The notes below the pieces were generated by a model. The model worked only from the letters and a program-made list of their open reading frames with translations. It was not told the origin of the DNA and ran no database searches. 19,778 nt of DNA from the NCBI GenBank assembly GCA_965368115.1, contig CBDULQ010000041.1, forward strand, positions 1-19,778. The letters are read 5' to 3'. Position numbers and translations under genes: made by a program. Within the stretch, counting starts at the first letter, position 1. Every line of letters begins with the position of its first letter. This document shows positions 7,246 to 14,481 of the stretch, in pieces. Origin of the DNA: CBDULQ01 sp965368115. Lineage in GTDB: Bacteria; Pseudomonadota; Gammaproteobacteria; SZUA-229.

Positions 7246-8259
7246 TCAAAACCCTTCCAGGACAATCTTGCCGATGGCTTTGCCGCTCTCGAGCATGCGA
7301 TGCGCTTGCTTTAAATTCTCCGCACTGATGTTGCCGTAATGTTCGCGGAATGTGGTTTGCAATAATCCTGCATCGACCAGTTCGGCCGTTTCACTCAATA
7401 AATGATGCTGCTCGATCATGTCGTCGGTATGAAACAACGAACGGGTGTACATCAGTTCCCAGTGCACCGACACGCTTCTGGTTTTGAACGGGCTGATGCT
7501 GACTTCGCCGGGGTCGTCGATGATGGCGATTTTACCGAACGGCCTGATGAATTCGGCCACTTTCTCGAAATGCAGGTCGGAGCGGGTGAGGCAGGCGACG
7601 TGGGAAACCTCATCGATACCGATAGCCTGCAGTTGTTCATGCAGAGGCTTGTGGTGATCGATCACGTGATCCGCGCCCAGGTGTTTCACCCAGTCGATGG
7701 TCTCTGCGCGTGATGCGGTACCGATGACGGTTGCCCCGGTGAGACGATGTGCCAGTTGTACCAGCATGGAACCGACACCGCCGGCGGCGCCGATGATCAG
7801 TAGCGATTCGCCGCTGTGACGCTTGCCGCGTGATATCTGTAAGCGATCGAAAAGAATTTCCCAGGCGGTGATCGTGGTCAGTGGCATGGCGGCGGCCCGG
7901 GCGAAATCCAGTGTGGCGGGTTTTCGGCCGACGATGCGTTCGTCCACGCAGTGCAGTTCCGCATTTGCGCCGGGGCGATCGATGGCACCGGCATACCAGA
8001 CTTCATCGCCGACATTGAACAGTTCGCAGTCAGCACCCACTGCCTCGACGACCCCGGACGCGTCCCAGCCCAGTACTTTGTATTCGTCACCTTCCGCAGC
8101 CGCACGTTTGCGTATCTTGGTATCCACCGGATTCACCGAGATGGCCCTGACCCTGACCAGCAGGTCGCGTGCGCCGGGAGCGGGCTCGGGTAATTCGATA
8201 TCCATCAAGGCATTCTGTTCGCTGATGTCGAGGCATTTCTGATAACCGACGGCTTTCAT
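7246..8259 (-). CDS. Zinc-free MDR alcohol dehydrogenase / quinone-reductase-like protein
   Basis: A 337-residue medium-chain dehydrogenase/reductase. The N-terminal GroES-like domain has NPVDTKIRK and LGWDASGVVEAVG, and the Rossmann domain carries the NADPH-binding GAAGGVGS at 157-164. The catalytic-zinc motif (GHE) is replaced by GWD and the four-cysteine structural zinc loop is missing. It therefore belongs with the zinc-independent quinone-oxidoreductase-like members (the 'zinc-binding alcohol dehydrogenase family' subgroup, in name only). Such enzymes reduce quinones or unsaturated carbonyls with NADPH. It is divergent from an HxlR regulator 116 bases away. Its ATG at 8257-8259 follows an AGGGAGAG ribosome binding site. 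Confidence 0.9.
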   Translation of the reverse strand: MKAVGYQKCLDISEQNALMDIELPEPAPGARDLLVRVRAISVNPVDTKIRKRAAAEGDEYKVLGWDASGVVEAVGADCELFNVGDEVWYAGAIDRPGANAELHCVDERIVGRKPATLDFARAAAMPLTTITAWEILFDRLQISRGKRHSGESLLIIGAAGGVGSMLVQLAHRLTGATVIGTASRAETIDWVKHLGADHVIDHHKPLHEQLQAIGIDEVSHVACLTRSDLHFEKVAEFIRPFGKIAIIDDPGEVSISPFKTRSVSVHWELMYTRSLFHTDDMIEQHHLLSETAELVDAGLLQTTFREHYGNISAENLKQAHRMLESGKAIGKIVLEGF

Positions 8260-8327
8260 GGGGCTCTCCCTGTTATGTTACGAGTTCGGAGTTGATAATA
8301 TCGATAGACCGTAAAAAATATAAGTAC

Positions 8328-8365
8328 GCACACCCGGGTAGCTAAGGCACACCCGGTATACCGGG
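8328..8365. promoter_or_regulatory. Candidate HxlR operator: perfect palindrome plus direct repeat
   Basis: CCCGGTATACCGGG (8352-8365) is a perfect 14-bp palindrome ending 10 bases before the hxlR-type ATG. Its left flank GCACACCCGG (8347-8356) is repeated exactly at 8328-8337, 19 bases upstream. Both copies lie in the intergenic region shared with the divergent MDR gene. The right arm includes the only ribosome-binding-like GGGA, so binding could also block translation of the regulator (inference). Confidence 0.6.
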
Positions 8366-8375
8366 ATCAAATACC

Positions 8376-8729
8376 ATGAGACATGACAGATATGACTGTA
8401 ACTTCGGCTGCCCGGTGGAGGCGGCGCTGGAAGTGCTGGGCGGGAAATGGAAAGGGCTGATACTGTTTCATTTGCTCGAAGGTAGTCGCCGCTTCAATGA
8501 TATGCGGCGTCTGCTGCCGGACGTGACCCAGCGCATGCTGACCCGCCAGTTACGCGAACTCGAAGCGGACGGGATTGTGGCGCGGCAGGTGTTCGCCGAG
8601 GTGCCGCCCCATGTAGAGTACAGTCTGACCGAATTCGGCGAGTCCCTGGCGCCGGTGATCAGCGCCCTGCAGCAGTGGGGTGGCCGGTTTCTACAACGCC
8701 AGGCGGCATTGCGAGATTCATCGCCATAG
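8376..8729 (+). CDS. HxlR family winged-helix regulator
   Basis: A 117-residue HxlR-type regulator. The hallmark N-terminus CPVEAALEVLGGKWKGLILFHLLEG is followed by the winged helix (RRFNDMRRLLPDVTQRMLTRQLRELEADGIVAR) and the C-terminal dimerisation helix (SLAPVISALQQWGGRF). Cys12 is the family-conserved cysteine, which in HypR and YodB senses electrophiles, quinones or disulfide stress. This protein also has Cys8, giving CxxxC. The divergent quinone-reductase-like gene is the obvious target, as YodB/HypR-type regulators commonly control neighbouring reductases (known for the family; inferred here). Confidence 0.93.
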   Translation: MRHDRYDCNFGCPVEAALEVLGGKWKGLILFHLLEGSRRFNDMRRLLPDVTQRMLTRQLRELEADGIVARQVFAEVPPHVEYSLTEFGESLAPVISALQQWGGRFLQRQAALRDSSP

Positions 8730-8820
8730 ATGGATTCCCGGATCTAGAAAATAATTGGGAATTTTTCCTATTAGGGCGTAGTTTTTTCTTTGAATTCAAC
8801 TATATATCACTATAGATGTG

Positions 8821-8832
8821 CATCCCGGGATG
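8821..8832. promoter_or_regulatory. Perfect 12-bp palindrome upstream of the SCO gene
   Basis: CATCCCGGGATG is self-complementary and lies 54 bases before the SCO start. Just upstream is a possible promoter, TTGAAT at 8790-8795 and TATAGA at 8811-8816, with a short 15-base spacer. A palindrome just downstream of the -10 fits a repressor site, but no regulator is identified. Confidence 0.35.
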
Positions 8833-8886
8833 GGGTTGTTTGCATGGGTTCGGAATCCATTTCCATTGGCCGGGCAATAGTGGTTT

Positions 8887-9534
8887 ATGACAACGACAAA
8901 AATTCCGCAAGCAGGTGTTAGACGCTTTGCTGCAGTAATACTGCTGACCCTGTCCATATTATTCATGTTTTCCCTTGGATTGTTACGCAATCCGTTCTCC
9001 AGCCAGACATTTCACGGCCTGCGCATGCAACAGCCGGCGCCGGAATTTCTCCTGACCGATCTCGATGGTCGTAGCTGGCAGTTGGCCGACCTGCACGGCC
9101 AGTTCGTTTATCTGATGTTCGGTTACCTGAATTGCGAAGATGTGTGTCACAGCCAGGCCCTGGTGCTCAGCGAGCTCACTCGGCGCCTACCCGATGAACA
9201 GCTGCGATTCGTCTATGTGGCGATCGATCCGCAGCGGGATACCCCGCAACGTCTGAAACAGTATTTCGCCGACAGCCTGGACCGGATGCTGATTCTGAAT
9301 CATTCGGACCCTTCTTATCTGCAGTCGCTGGCCAATGCCTACAAGGCGCCTTATGCCGTCAATGGACAGCGAACCGGTGACTATCTCATTCAACACGCCG
9401 GCTTTGTTTTTCTAATCGACCCGCATGGTGATATGGCTTTGTTATATCCCGGTCAGCTGGTCGATCTGCAATGGCTGGCGGATGATTTTGCCAATATCAA
9501 GAAAATATTAATTCGAGGAAACGACAATGTCTGA
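8887..9534 (+). CDS. SCO1/SenC family copper chaperone
   Basis: A 215-residue protein with one N-terminal membrane anchor (about residues 14-33) and a periplasmic thioredoxin-fold SCO domain. The copper-binding motif CEDVC gives Cys83 and Cys87 (CxxxC), and the third ligand His170 is in IQHAGFVFLID. The VAIDPQRDTPQRLKQYF stretch is the other SCO signature. Family members deliver copper to the CuA centre of cytochrome c oxidase or act as thiol-disulfide reductases. No oxidase gene is nearby. The stop codon overlaps the start of the chemoreceptor gene by 8 bases (ATGTCTGA), so translation of the two is probably coupled. The ribosome binding site is weak. Confidence 0.93.
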   Translation: MTTTKIPQAGVRRFAAVILLTLSILFMFSLGLLRNPFSSQTFHGLRMQQPAPEFLLTDLDGRSWQLADLHGQFVYLMFGYLNCEDVCHSQALVLSELTRRLPDEQLRFVYVAIDPQRDTPQRLKQYFADSLDRMLILNHSDPSYLQSLANAYKAPYAVNGQRTGDYLIQHAGFVFLIDPHGDMALLYPGQLVDLQWLADDFANIKKILIRGNDNV

Positions 9535-11062
9535 ACAGACTTTTGATCAATACGTCAGCGAGGAGAGTCGCAAACGTTTGCTGGGTTACGATCGAATCGT
9601 GTTTTATATTCTGCTGGCGCACCTGCCGGTGGTGATGTTTCTGGTGCCCATGGGTTACGGCACACAAACGTTCACGATTGTGTCGGGGCTGGTCATGGCG
9701 GCGTTGACCGGCGCGGGCTACTGGTTACTGCGAGGCACACGCATGTTCGGTGTGCTGGCTGCGGTGCTGTTCATGTTGTTTTCGGCGATTATGATTCAGG
9801 CGCAACTGGGTCGTATCGAAATGCATTTTCATATTTTCAGTGCCCTGGCCCTGTTGCTGATTTATCGACACTGGTTGCCGATTGTGGTGGCGGCGGGTGT
9901 GATAGCTGTTCACCATTTATTGATGACCGCGCTGCAACTGAATAACACCGTCATCAACGATGTGCCCTTGATGGTATTCAATTACGACTGCAGCTGGGGA
10001 ATTGCATTTTTACACGCCGCTTTCGTGGTATTCGAGTCGGCGGTTCTGATTTACTACGCCATCATGATGCAGCGTGAGCAGAAAACATCTCTGAGTGTGA
10101 TCGCAGCAATCGCCCAGGTCCAGTCCAACAATGATCTGGGATTGCGCATTCCTGTCGCCAAAGGGGACCATGTTGCAGGCGCTTTCAATGATATGATGGA
10201 TCGCTTCTCGATACTGGTTCGCGACATGTCCAGTGCGGCAGGTGAAATCAATTCCGTTTCCACCATGGCGGCCCAGGCTGCGGATACCACACGCATGGAC
10301 GTGGATGCCCAGCATTCGCAAACCGAGCAGGCAGCCACTGCAGTGACCGAGATGTCGCAGACCATACAGGAAGTCGCACGCAATGCTGCCCATGCTGCAG
10401 ATGCTGCGACCAGTGCGGACAAGCAGGCTAATGAGGGTTATTCGTTGATCAGCAACGTCATTAACTCTGCCGGTAGTCTGAGTCGCGATATGGACAGCGC
10501 CTCCGAGTCCATCCGCAAACTGGAAGTGAATGCGCTGGATATCGGTTCGGTGGTGGACGTGATTCGCGGTATTTCCGAACAGACTAATCTGCTGGCGCTG
10601 AATGCCGCAATCGAGGCCGCACGTGCCGGCGAACAGGGGCGTGGTTTCGCCGTGGTGGCCGACGAAGTGCGTTCGCTGGCTCAGCGGACCCAGGAGTCGA
10701 CCGAGGAGATTCAGAATATCATTCAGGTGTTGCAACAGGATACCCAGAATGCGGTGACCGTCATCACTAACGGCCAGGAAGTCGCGCACAAGGTATCCAG
10801 CGAAATCAACCAGGCGGGTGATGCTCTGCGCGGCATTGTACAATCGATTTCCGAGATCAACGGCATGAACGTACAGATTGCGACTGCGGCGGAAGAACAG
10901 AGCGCGGTATCGGAATCCATCGCCAGCAATATCGTGTCGATTTCCGATTACAGTGATCGGGTAGTCAACCATTCGCAACATAATCTGCAACTCATCGAGT
11001 CGCTGAATCATCTGGCGCAATCGCTGGATGAACTGGCGGCTAAATACCGGATTGTCCAGTAA
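9527..11062 (+). CDS. Methyl-accepting chemotaxis protein with polytopic His-rich membrane sensor domain
   Basis: A 511-residue chemoreceptor. Residues about 22-182 form five to six membrane segments with very short loops, so there is no periplasmic ligand domain. This domain carries His32, EMHFH (His100, His102), His115, an HH pair (129-130) and His163. A HAMP-like linker follows (about 185-240, with DLGLRIPVAKGDHVAGAFNDMM). The cytoplasmic signalling domain has the conserved tip ISEQTNLLALNAAIEAARAG and GRGFAVVADEVRSLAQRT at about 349-393. There is no C-terminal CheR-binding pentapeptide. It would signal through CheA/CheW, which are not in the window. Overlap with the SCO gene suggests a shared task in copper, oxygen or respiratory sensing (inference). 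An intrinsic terminator follows. Confidence 0.93.
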   Translation: MSEQTFDQYVSEESRKRLLGYDRIVFYILLAHLPVVMFLVPMGYGTQTFTIVSGLVMAALTGAGYWLLRGTRMFGVLAAVLFMLFSAIMIQAQLGRIEMHFHIFSALALLLIYRHWLPIVVAAGVIAVHHLLMTALQLNNTVINDVPLMVFNYDCSWGIAFLHAAFVVFESAVLIYYAIMMQREQKTSLSVIAAIAQVQSNNDLGLRIPVAKGDHVAGAFNDMMDRFSILVRDMSSAAGEINSVSTMAAQAADTTRMDVDAQHSQTEQAATAVTEMSQTIQEVARNAAHAADAATSADKQANEGYSLISNVINSAGSLSRDMDSASESIRKLEVNALDIGSVVDVIRGISEQTNLLALNAAIEAARAGEQGRGFAVVADEVRSLAQRTQESTEEIQNIIQVLQQDTQNAVTVITNGQEVAHKVSSEINQAGDALRGIVQSISEINGMNVQIATAAEEQSAVSESIASNIVSISDYSDRVVNHSQHNLQLIESLNHLAQSLDELAAKYRIVQ

Positions 11063-11091
11063 GCCGGGTGAGGCGATTCAGTGTTTTGAAG

Positions 11092-11114
11092 CCGGGACCT
11101 GTCCCGGTTTTTTT
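11092..11114 (+). terminator. Rho-independent terminator of the SCO-chemoreceptor operon
   Basis: The stem CCGGGA / TCCCGG (11092-11097 and 11102-11107) with loop CCTG is followed directly by seven T residues (11108-11114), 30 bases after the stop codon. This is a textbook intrinsic terminator, and it closes the bicistronic unit before the acetyltransferase gene. Confidence 0.92.
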
Positions 11115-11201
11115 GTGCCCGGAAAGTGTTCAGCGACATCGATTGCGGACGTATCGGTCGACTTTTGTTATTCTGCCGGAAAACATCGACGAGGCAGAAT
11201 C

Positions 11202-11618
11202 ATGGACTGTGTGATATCAAGCGACCGCGCGCGAATCGATCTGGATGTTGTTTATGACTACCTGAGTCATCGATCTTACTGGGCGCAAGGACGCAGTCGA
11301 GAGCGGATCAAACAATCGATCGAGCATTCGATGTGTTTTGGGCTTTATGATGAGCATGGCAAGATGCTTGGCTTCGCCCGGGTGGTGTCGGATACGGTTG
11401 TGTTCGCCTATCTGATGGATTTTTTCATTCTGGAAGATTATCGCAGCCGGGGGCTGGGCTCGAAACTGCTGCGTCATATTCTGGATCAGCCTGAGTTGCA
11501 GGTTCGGCTCTGGTTTCTTGCGACGCAAGATGCTCATCCCCTGTATGAGCGCTTTGGCTTCACGGCACTGGATAATCCCGAGCGTTATATGTTTAAACGG
11601 GATGTGCGTTATCTGTAG
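11202..11618 (+). CDS. GNAT family N-acetyltransferase
   Basis: A 138-residue GNAT protein. The acetyl-CoA-binding motif RSRGLG (R81 to G86) follows the central strands GFARVVSDTVVFAYLMDFFI, and a C-terminal strand-helix with LWFLATQDAHPLYERFGF completes the fold. Substrate unknown; the SYWAQGRSRERI-SIEHSMCFGLYD start is shared by a common subgroup of small stand-alone acetyltransferases. The ATG at 11202 is chosen over upstream starts in the same frame because GAGG lies 7 bases before it, and because the upstream part overlaps the chemoreceptor end and its terminator. Confidence 0.9.
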   Translation: MDCVISSDRARIDLDVVYDYLSHRSYWAQGRSRERIKQSIEHSMCFGLYDEHGKMLGFARVVSDTVVFAYLMDFFILEDYRSRGLGSKLLRHILDQPELQVRLWFLATQDAHPLYERFGFTALDNPERYMFKRDVRYL

Positions 11619-11626
11619 CCCGCAAA

Positions 11627-11650
11627 AAGGCAGCGCCTTCTGTATTTTTT
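11627..11650 (+). terminator. Weak terminator-like hairpin after the acetyltransferase
   Basis: AAGGC (11627-11631) and GCCTT (11635-11639) form a 5-bp stem, 8 bases after the stop codon. A run of seven T residues lies a few bases further on. The stem is short, so efficiency is doubtful. Confidence 0.45.
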
Positions 11651-11776
11651 TCGGCCTTTGTGGACAGGCGGTTGTTAGTCGTAAACTGGCTATTTTTGCT
11701 GTGGCGAGTATGCGACTATTGCAGGGCTGGTAAACTGATTCTGCTCAAGCAGAGGGCATTATAGAAGGGAATAAAA

Positions 11777-12448
11777 ATGAAAAAATATCTGTTAGTGGTT
11801 CTGGGCGTATCCTGTTGTTCACATCTAAATTCTGTTCTGGCCGATCGTGAAAACGATACGTGGCAGCAATATCGGGCCGACAAAGCCATCAACGAACTGG
11901 ACGCGGAGTTCGATCAGGCTGCGCCGCAACCGAAGGTGGTGGAGCGGGTTATCGAACGAGTGGTTGAAAAACCGGTGATTGTCGAACAGCCTGCCCCGCA
12001 ACCTGCTGTCGCTCCCCAGCCTGAACCGCAACCTGAGTCGGACATGGTGGCGCAACCGGGCCGTGTGTCGGTGACTATGGATGGTATCGTGTTCGATGTT
12101 TACGACTGCCGCCTTGCACAGGGCACGCTTCAATGTGGGCTGGATGTAATCAGTGTCGGCCAGGACGGTGATCTGAAACTGTACGCCAGTTATGGCAGTA
12201 ACAGCAGCCGCCTGTTCGATGCGCAGGGCAATGAGTATTCAATGGCATCGGTCGCCATCGGCAATAAATCTCATAAACGACATATGCGCAAAAAGTTCAT
12301 TGCTGATGTGCGTTCGAAAGGCCGGGTAGAGTTTCAGAACGTATCATCCGATACGTCGAGTATCGCCATGCTTGAGCTGGTAATTCATAATTTTCAACAC
12401 AATCAGCTGCGCCGGGTTCAATTCAGGAACGTGGCGCTGGCACAATAA
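11777..12448 (+). CDS. Secreted protein with Pro/Gln-rich linker and beta-rich C-terminal domain
   Basis: A 223-residue protein with an N-terminal signal peptide (hydrophobic core LLVVLGVSCC, likely cleavage after VLA at about residue 22). Next come a charged helical stretch, a repetitive linker (VVERVIERVVEKPV, then repeated PQP units) and a beta-rich domain from about residue 93. That domain contains a possible disulfide pair (DCRLAQGTLQC) and ends in the pattern RRVQFRNVAL. Similar beta domains occur at the C-termini of several uncharacterised exported proteins, but I cannot name the family. It is probably periplasmic or envelope-associated, with the linker spanning space. GAAGGG lies just upstream of the ATG. 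The membrane protein that follows is 43 bases away and probably co-transcribed. Confidence 0.8.
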   Translation: MKKYLLVVLGVSCCSHLNSVLADRENDTWQQYRADKAINELDAEFDQAAPQPKVVERVIERVVEKPVIVEQPAPQPAVAPQPEPQPESDMVAQPGRVSVTMDGIVFDVYDCRLAQGTLQCGLDVISVGQDGDLKLYASYGSNSSRLFDAQGNEYSMASVAIGNKSHKRHMRKKFIADVRSKGRVEFQNVSSDTSSIAMLELVIHNFQHNQLRRVQFRNVALAQ

Positions 12449-12491
12449 AAATTGCATCACTATTAAATTTTTTAAAAAAGGGGAGCTTGCT

Positions 12492-13103
12492 GTGGCTGAT
12501 GAACAGAACAGAGATATTTACACGCCGCCTGATGCGGAACTGGGTGCGGAAGCAGGATTAGGACAGGAAGAGTATTTCAGCGTTTCGATTCAGAAACTGA
12601 TTGTGATGTATGCGATCACGCTGGGTGGCTATTCACTGGTGTACTTTTATCAGAACTGGAAGCTGCAGAAGTTGCGCCATGGACTCAATGTGATTCCGGT
12701 GCTGCGTGCAATATTCGCCATCTTTTTTACCCACAGCCTGTTTTCCAGGATACGTGCCAGCGCAGAGGAACGAAACATCGAAGGCACTTCCGGATTTAGC
12801 GGACTGGCGACCCTGTATGTGGTATGTACCCTGTTGTCGTCGATCAATGTCAACCTGGGTCCGACCAGTCAGCTGGTCTATCTGATGTTGAATCTGGCGG
12901 GGATTGTTTTGCCTCTGGTTGCACTTTATCCGCTAGTGGTCGTGCAGCGCGTTGTACAGCAGATCAATCACGATGAGGCAGGTGAGTTGAACAGCCAGTT
13001 CACCGTTTACAACTGGATTTTCATTCTGCTTGGTGCGTTTATGTGGGTATCGATTCTGCTGGGAATCTATATGCTGATGTTCGGGGAATTGCCCGTGCAA
13101 TAA
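12492..13103 (+). CDS. DUF4234-like multi-pass membrane protein
   Basis: A 203-residue integral membrane protein starting at GTG 12492, preceded by a strong AAGGGGAG site. A hydrophilic start (about 35 residues, with YTPPDAELG) is followed by VSIQKLIVMYAITLGGYSLVYFYQNWKL, the LG-YS-Y-FY-NWK pattern seen in DUF4234-type and related small membrane proteins. A short amphipathic segment (LRAIFAIFFTHSLFSRI) and three more membrane segments (about residues 110-128, 135-158 and 175-198) complete it. Function unknown. It follows the secreted protein gene closely. Family assignment is by pattern only. Confidence 0.75.
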   Translation: MADEQNRDIYTPPDAELGAEAGLGQEEYFSVSIQKLIVMYAITLGGYSLVYFYQNWKLQKLRHGLNVIPVLRAIFAIFFTHSLFSRIRASAEERNIEGTSGFSGLATLYVVCTLLSSINVNLGPTSQLVYLMLNLAGIVLPLVALYPLVVVQRVVQQINHDEAGELNSQFTVYNWIFILLGAFMWVSILLGIYMLMFGELPVQ

Positions 13104-13123
13104 ATGGCGCGAGATGCTGCGTT

Positions 13124-13939
13124 TCAGGGACGGTGTTTCTTAATGAACTCGGCAGCCAGTTGTTCGGCCTGGTGTTTTTCGTCGCGATCCAGCCGCGCAA
13201 ACACATAGGCTTTGTTGTTTTCCGCGCTGTTCAGTTTCTGCTCCGCAGCCGCGCTCAGCCACGCATAAGCCAGTACCGGATCTTTCTCCGTGCCGCGACC
13301 GTTGAAATACATCAGTCCCAGGTTGGCCTGGGCATCTGCGGCGCCGGCACGCGCCGCTTTTTCGTACCAGCGAAACGCTTCGCGTAAATCCTGCGGGATA
13401 CCGGTGCCGTATTCATGCATGTGGGCGAGATTATACTGTGCCCCGACATGGCCTTGTTCCGCGGCCCGGTAATACCAGCGCATGGCCAGTTCCGCATCCT
13501 GTTTGACGCCCAGACCCTTGGCGTAGAGTACGCCGAGATTGTATTCGGCTGCCGCATTGCCCTTGCGCGCGGCATTCTGCAGCAGTTTCGCGCCCTGTGT
13601 CGGGTCCTTGTCCACGCCACGGCCCAGTGCATACATGCGTCCGAGTCGGGCCTGGGCGTCGCTGTCGCCGGCCTGCGCCGCACTCTGAAACCATTGCAGG
13701 GCGCGGCCCGGGTCCTTGTCCACACCGCGGCCTTCGCTGTACATCACCCCCAGGTTGTATTGCAGTTCCACATCGCCGGCCTGGGCCAGCGGTTGCCAGA
13801 TGCGGATGGCTTCCTGGTAATGGCCCTGGCGGTAAGCTTGCAGACCGTCTTCGCGAGGACCGGCGGTGCCGTGACTGATCAGCAGCAGCTGGCCAAGAAA
13901 CAGAAAGATGAACAGGAACGGGTGAGTTTTACGAATCAC
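13124..13939 (-). CDS. Exported Sel1-like repeat protein
   Basis: A 271-residue protein with a signal peptide (hydrophobic FLFIFLFLGQLLLI, cleavage near GTAG at about residue 27). About six Sel1-like repeats of 36 residues follow, each with A-LG-MY--G-GV-KD---A--W---AA--G; the last has YFNGRGTEKDP and ALAYAW-like spacing. Sel1 repeats form helical solenoids that mediate protein-protein contacts, often in envelope or stress functions. No enzyme domain is present. It starts 10 bases after the DUF523 stop, making it the third gene of the hemH operon. It is GC-rich like its neighbours. Confidence 0.9.
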   Translation of the reverse strand: MIRKTHPFLFIFLFLGQLLLISHGTAGPREDGLQAYRQGHYQEAIRIWQPLAQAGDVELQYNLGVMYSEGRGVDKDPGRALQWFQSAAQAGDSDAQARLGRMYALGRGVDKDPTQGAKLLQNAARKGNAAAEYNLGVLYAKGLGVKQDAELAMRWYYRAAEQGHVGAQYNLAHMHEYGTGIPQDLREAFRWYEKAARAGAADAQANLGLMYFNGRGTEKDPVLAYAWLSAAAEQKLNSAENNKAYVFARLDRDEKHQAEQLAAEFIKKHRP

Positions 13940-13949
13940 GGTACTTTAA

Positions 13950-14477
13950 TTATTTGCGCTGTATTGCTTCATAGTTTAGTACCTGCTGAATAAATTGTGC
14001 CCTGTGCTCGTGCTCCAGCAGGTCTTCTTCTTCGGCCACCGGCAGGCCGGGGAAGCGCTCGACGATGGTGGCTGCGAACAGGCCGCGGATATTGTCATCG
14101 ATGACTCGGTCGCCATCGTACAGGGGCAGGTTGCGCAGGCCGCAACTCGGCGAGCGGGCCTTGAAGACATAACCGGCGATGTCGAGGAGCTGTTGCGGCT
14201 TGTCACTGCAGAAATGACGCATAGCATCGGTGACGTCGATTTGTGCGTCGTCACGACCCACCATGTGAACACCGTCCGCGGTATTGGCCAGGATCAGCGG
14301 CGGCCGCGGTACGTTGAGGCCGATTTCCACTTCGGGACATACCGCGCGTAATTCGAAATATTCCGCCAGTTCAGCACAGAGTTCGGGAAAATGCTTGAGC
14401 TCGCCGTCATAGCGCACCCGGTTGCCGAGCAGGCAACTGCTGATCGCAACAACCGGTTTGCGTGGCGCTTCGCTCAT
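13950..14477 (-). CDS. DUF523 family protein
   Basis: A 175-residue DUF523 protein. The hallmarks are ISSCLLGNRVRYDG (Cys15), CPEVEIGLNVPRPP (Cys47) and ARSPSCGL (Cys112). These three conserved cysteines are typical of the family and might bind a metal or Fe-S cluster (inference), but its biochemical role is not established. It lies between hemH (4-base gap) and the Sel1 protein (10-base gap) in one operon. Cytoplasmic; no signal peptide. Confidence 0.92.
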   Translation of the reverse strand: MSEAPRKPVVAISSCLLGNRVRYDGELKHFPELCAELAEYFELRAVCPEVEIGLNVPRPPLILANTADGVHMVGRDDAQIDVTDAMRHFCSDKPQQLLDIAGYVFKARSPSCGLRNLPLYDGDRVIDDNIRGLFAATIVERFPGLPVAEEEDLLEHEHRAQFIQQVLNYEAIQRK

Positions 14478-14481
14478 GGCG

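Noticed and set aside
10010..11020. Antisense frame of 336 codons opposite the chemoreceptor
   Set aside because: Shadow of the conserved signalling domain; its composition is not protein-like and it has no ribosome binding site.
9527..11062. MHYT-domain receptor
   Set aside because: The membrane domain has EMHFH and other histidines but not the repeated MHYT motif, so only a functional analogy is proposed.
11028..11201. Upstream extension of the GNAT gene
   Set aside because: It overlaps the chemoreceptor end and a strong terminator; the ATG at 11202 has its own ribosome binding site and GNAT similarity starts there.
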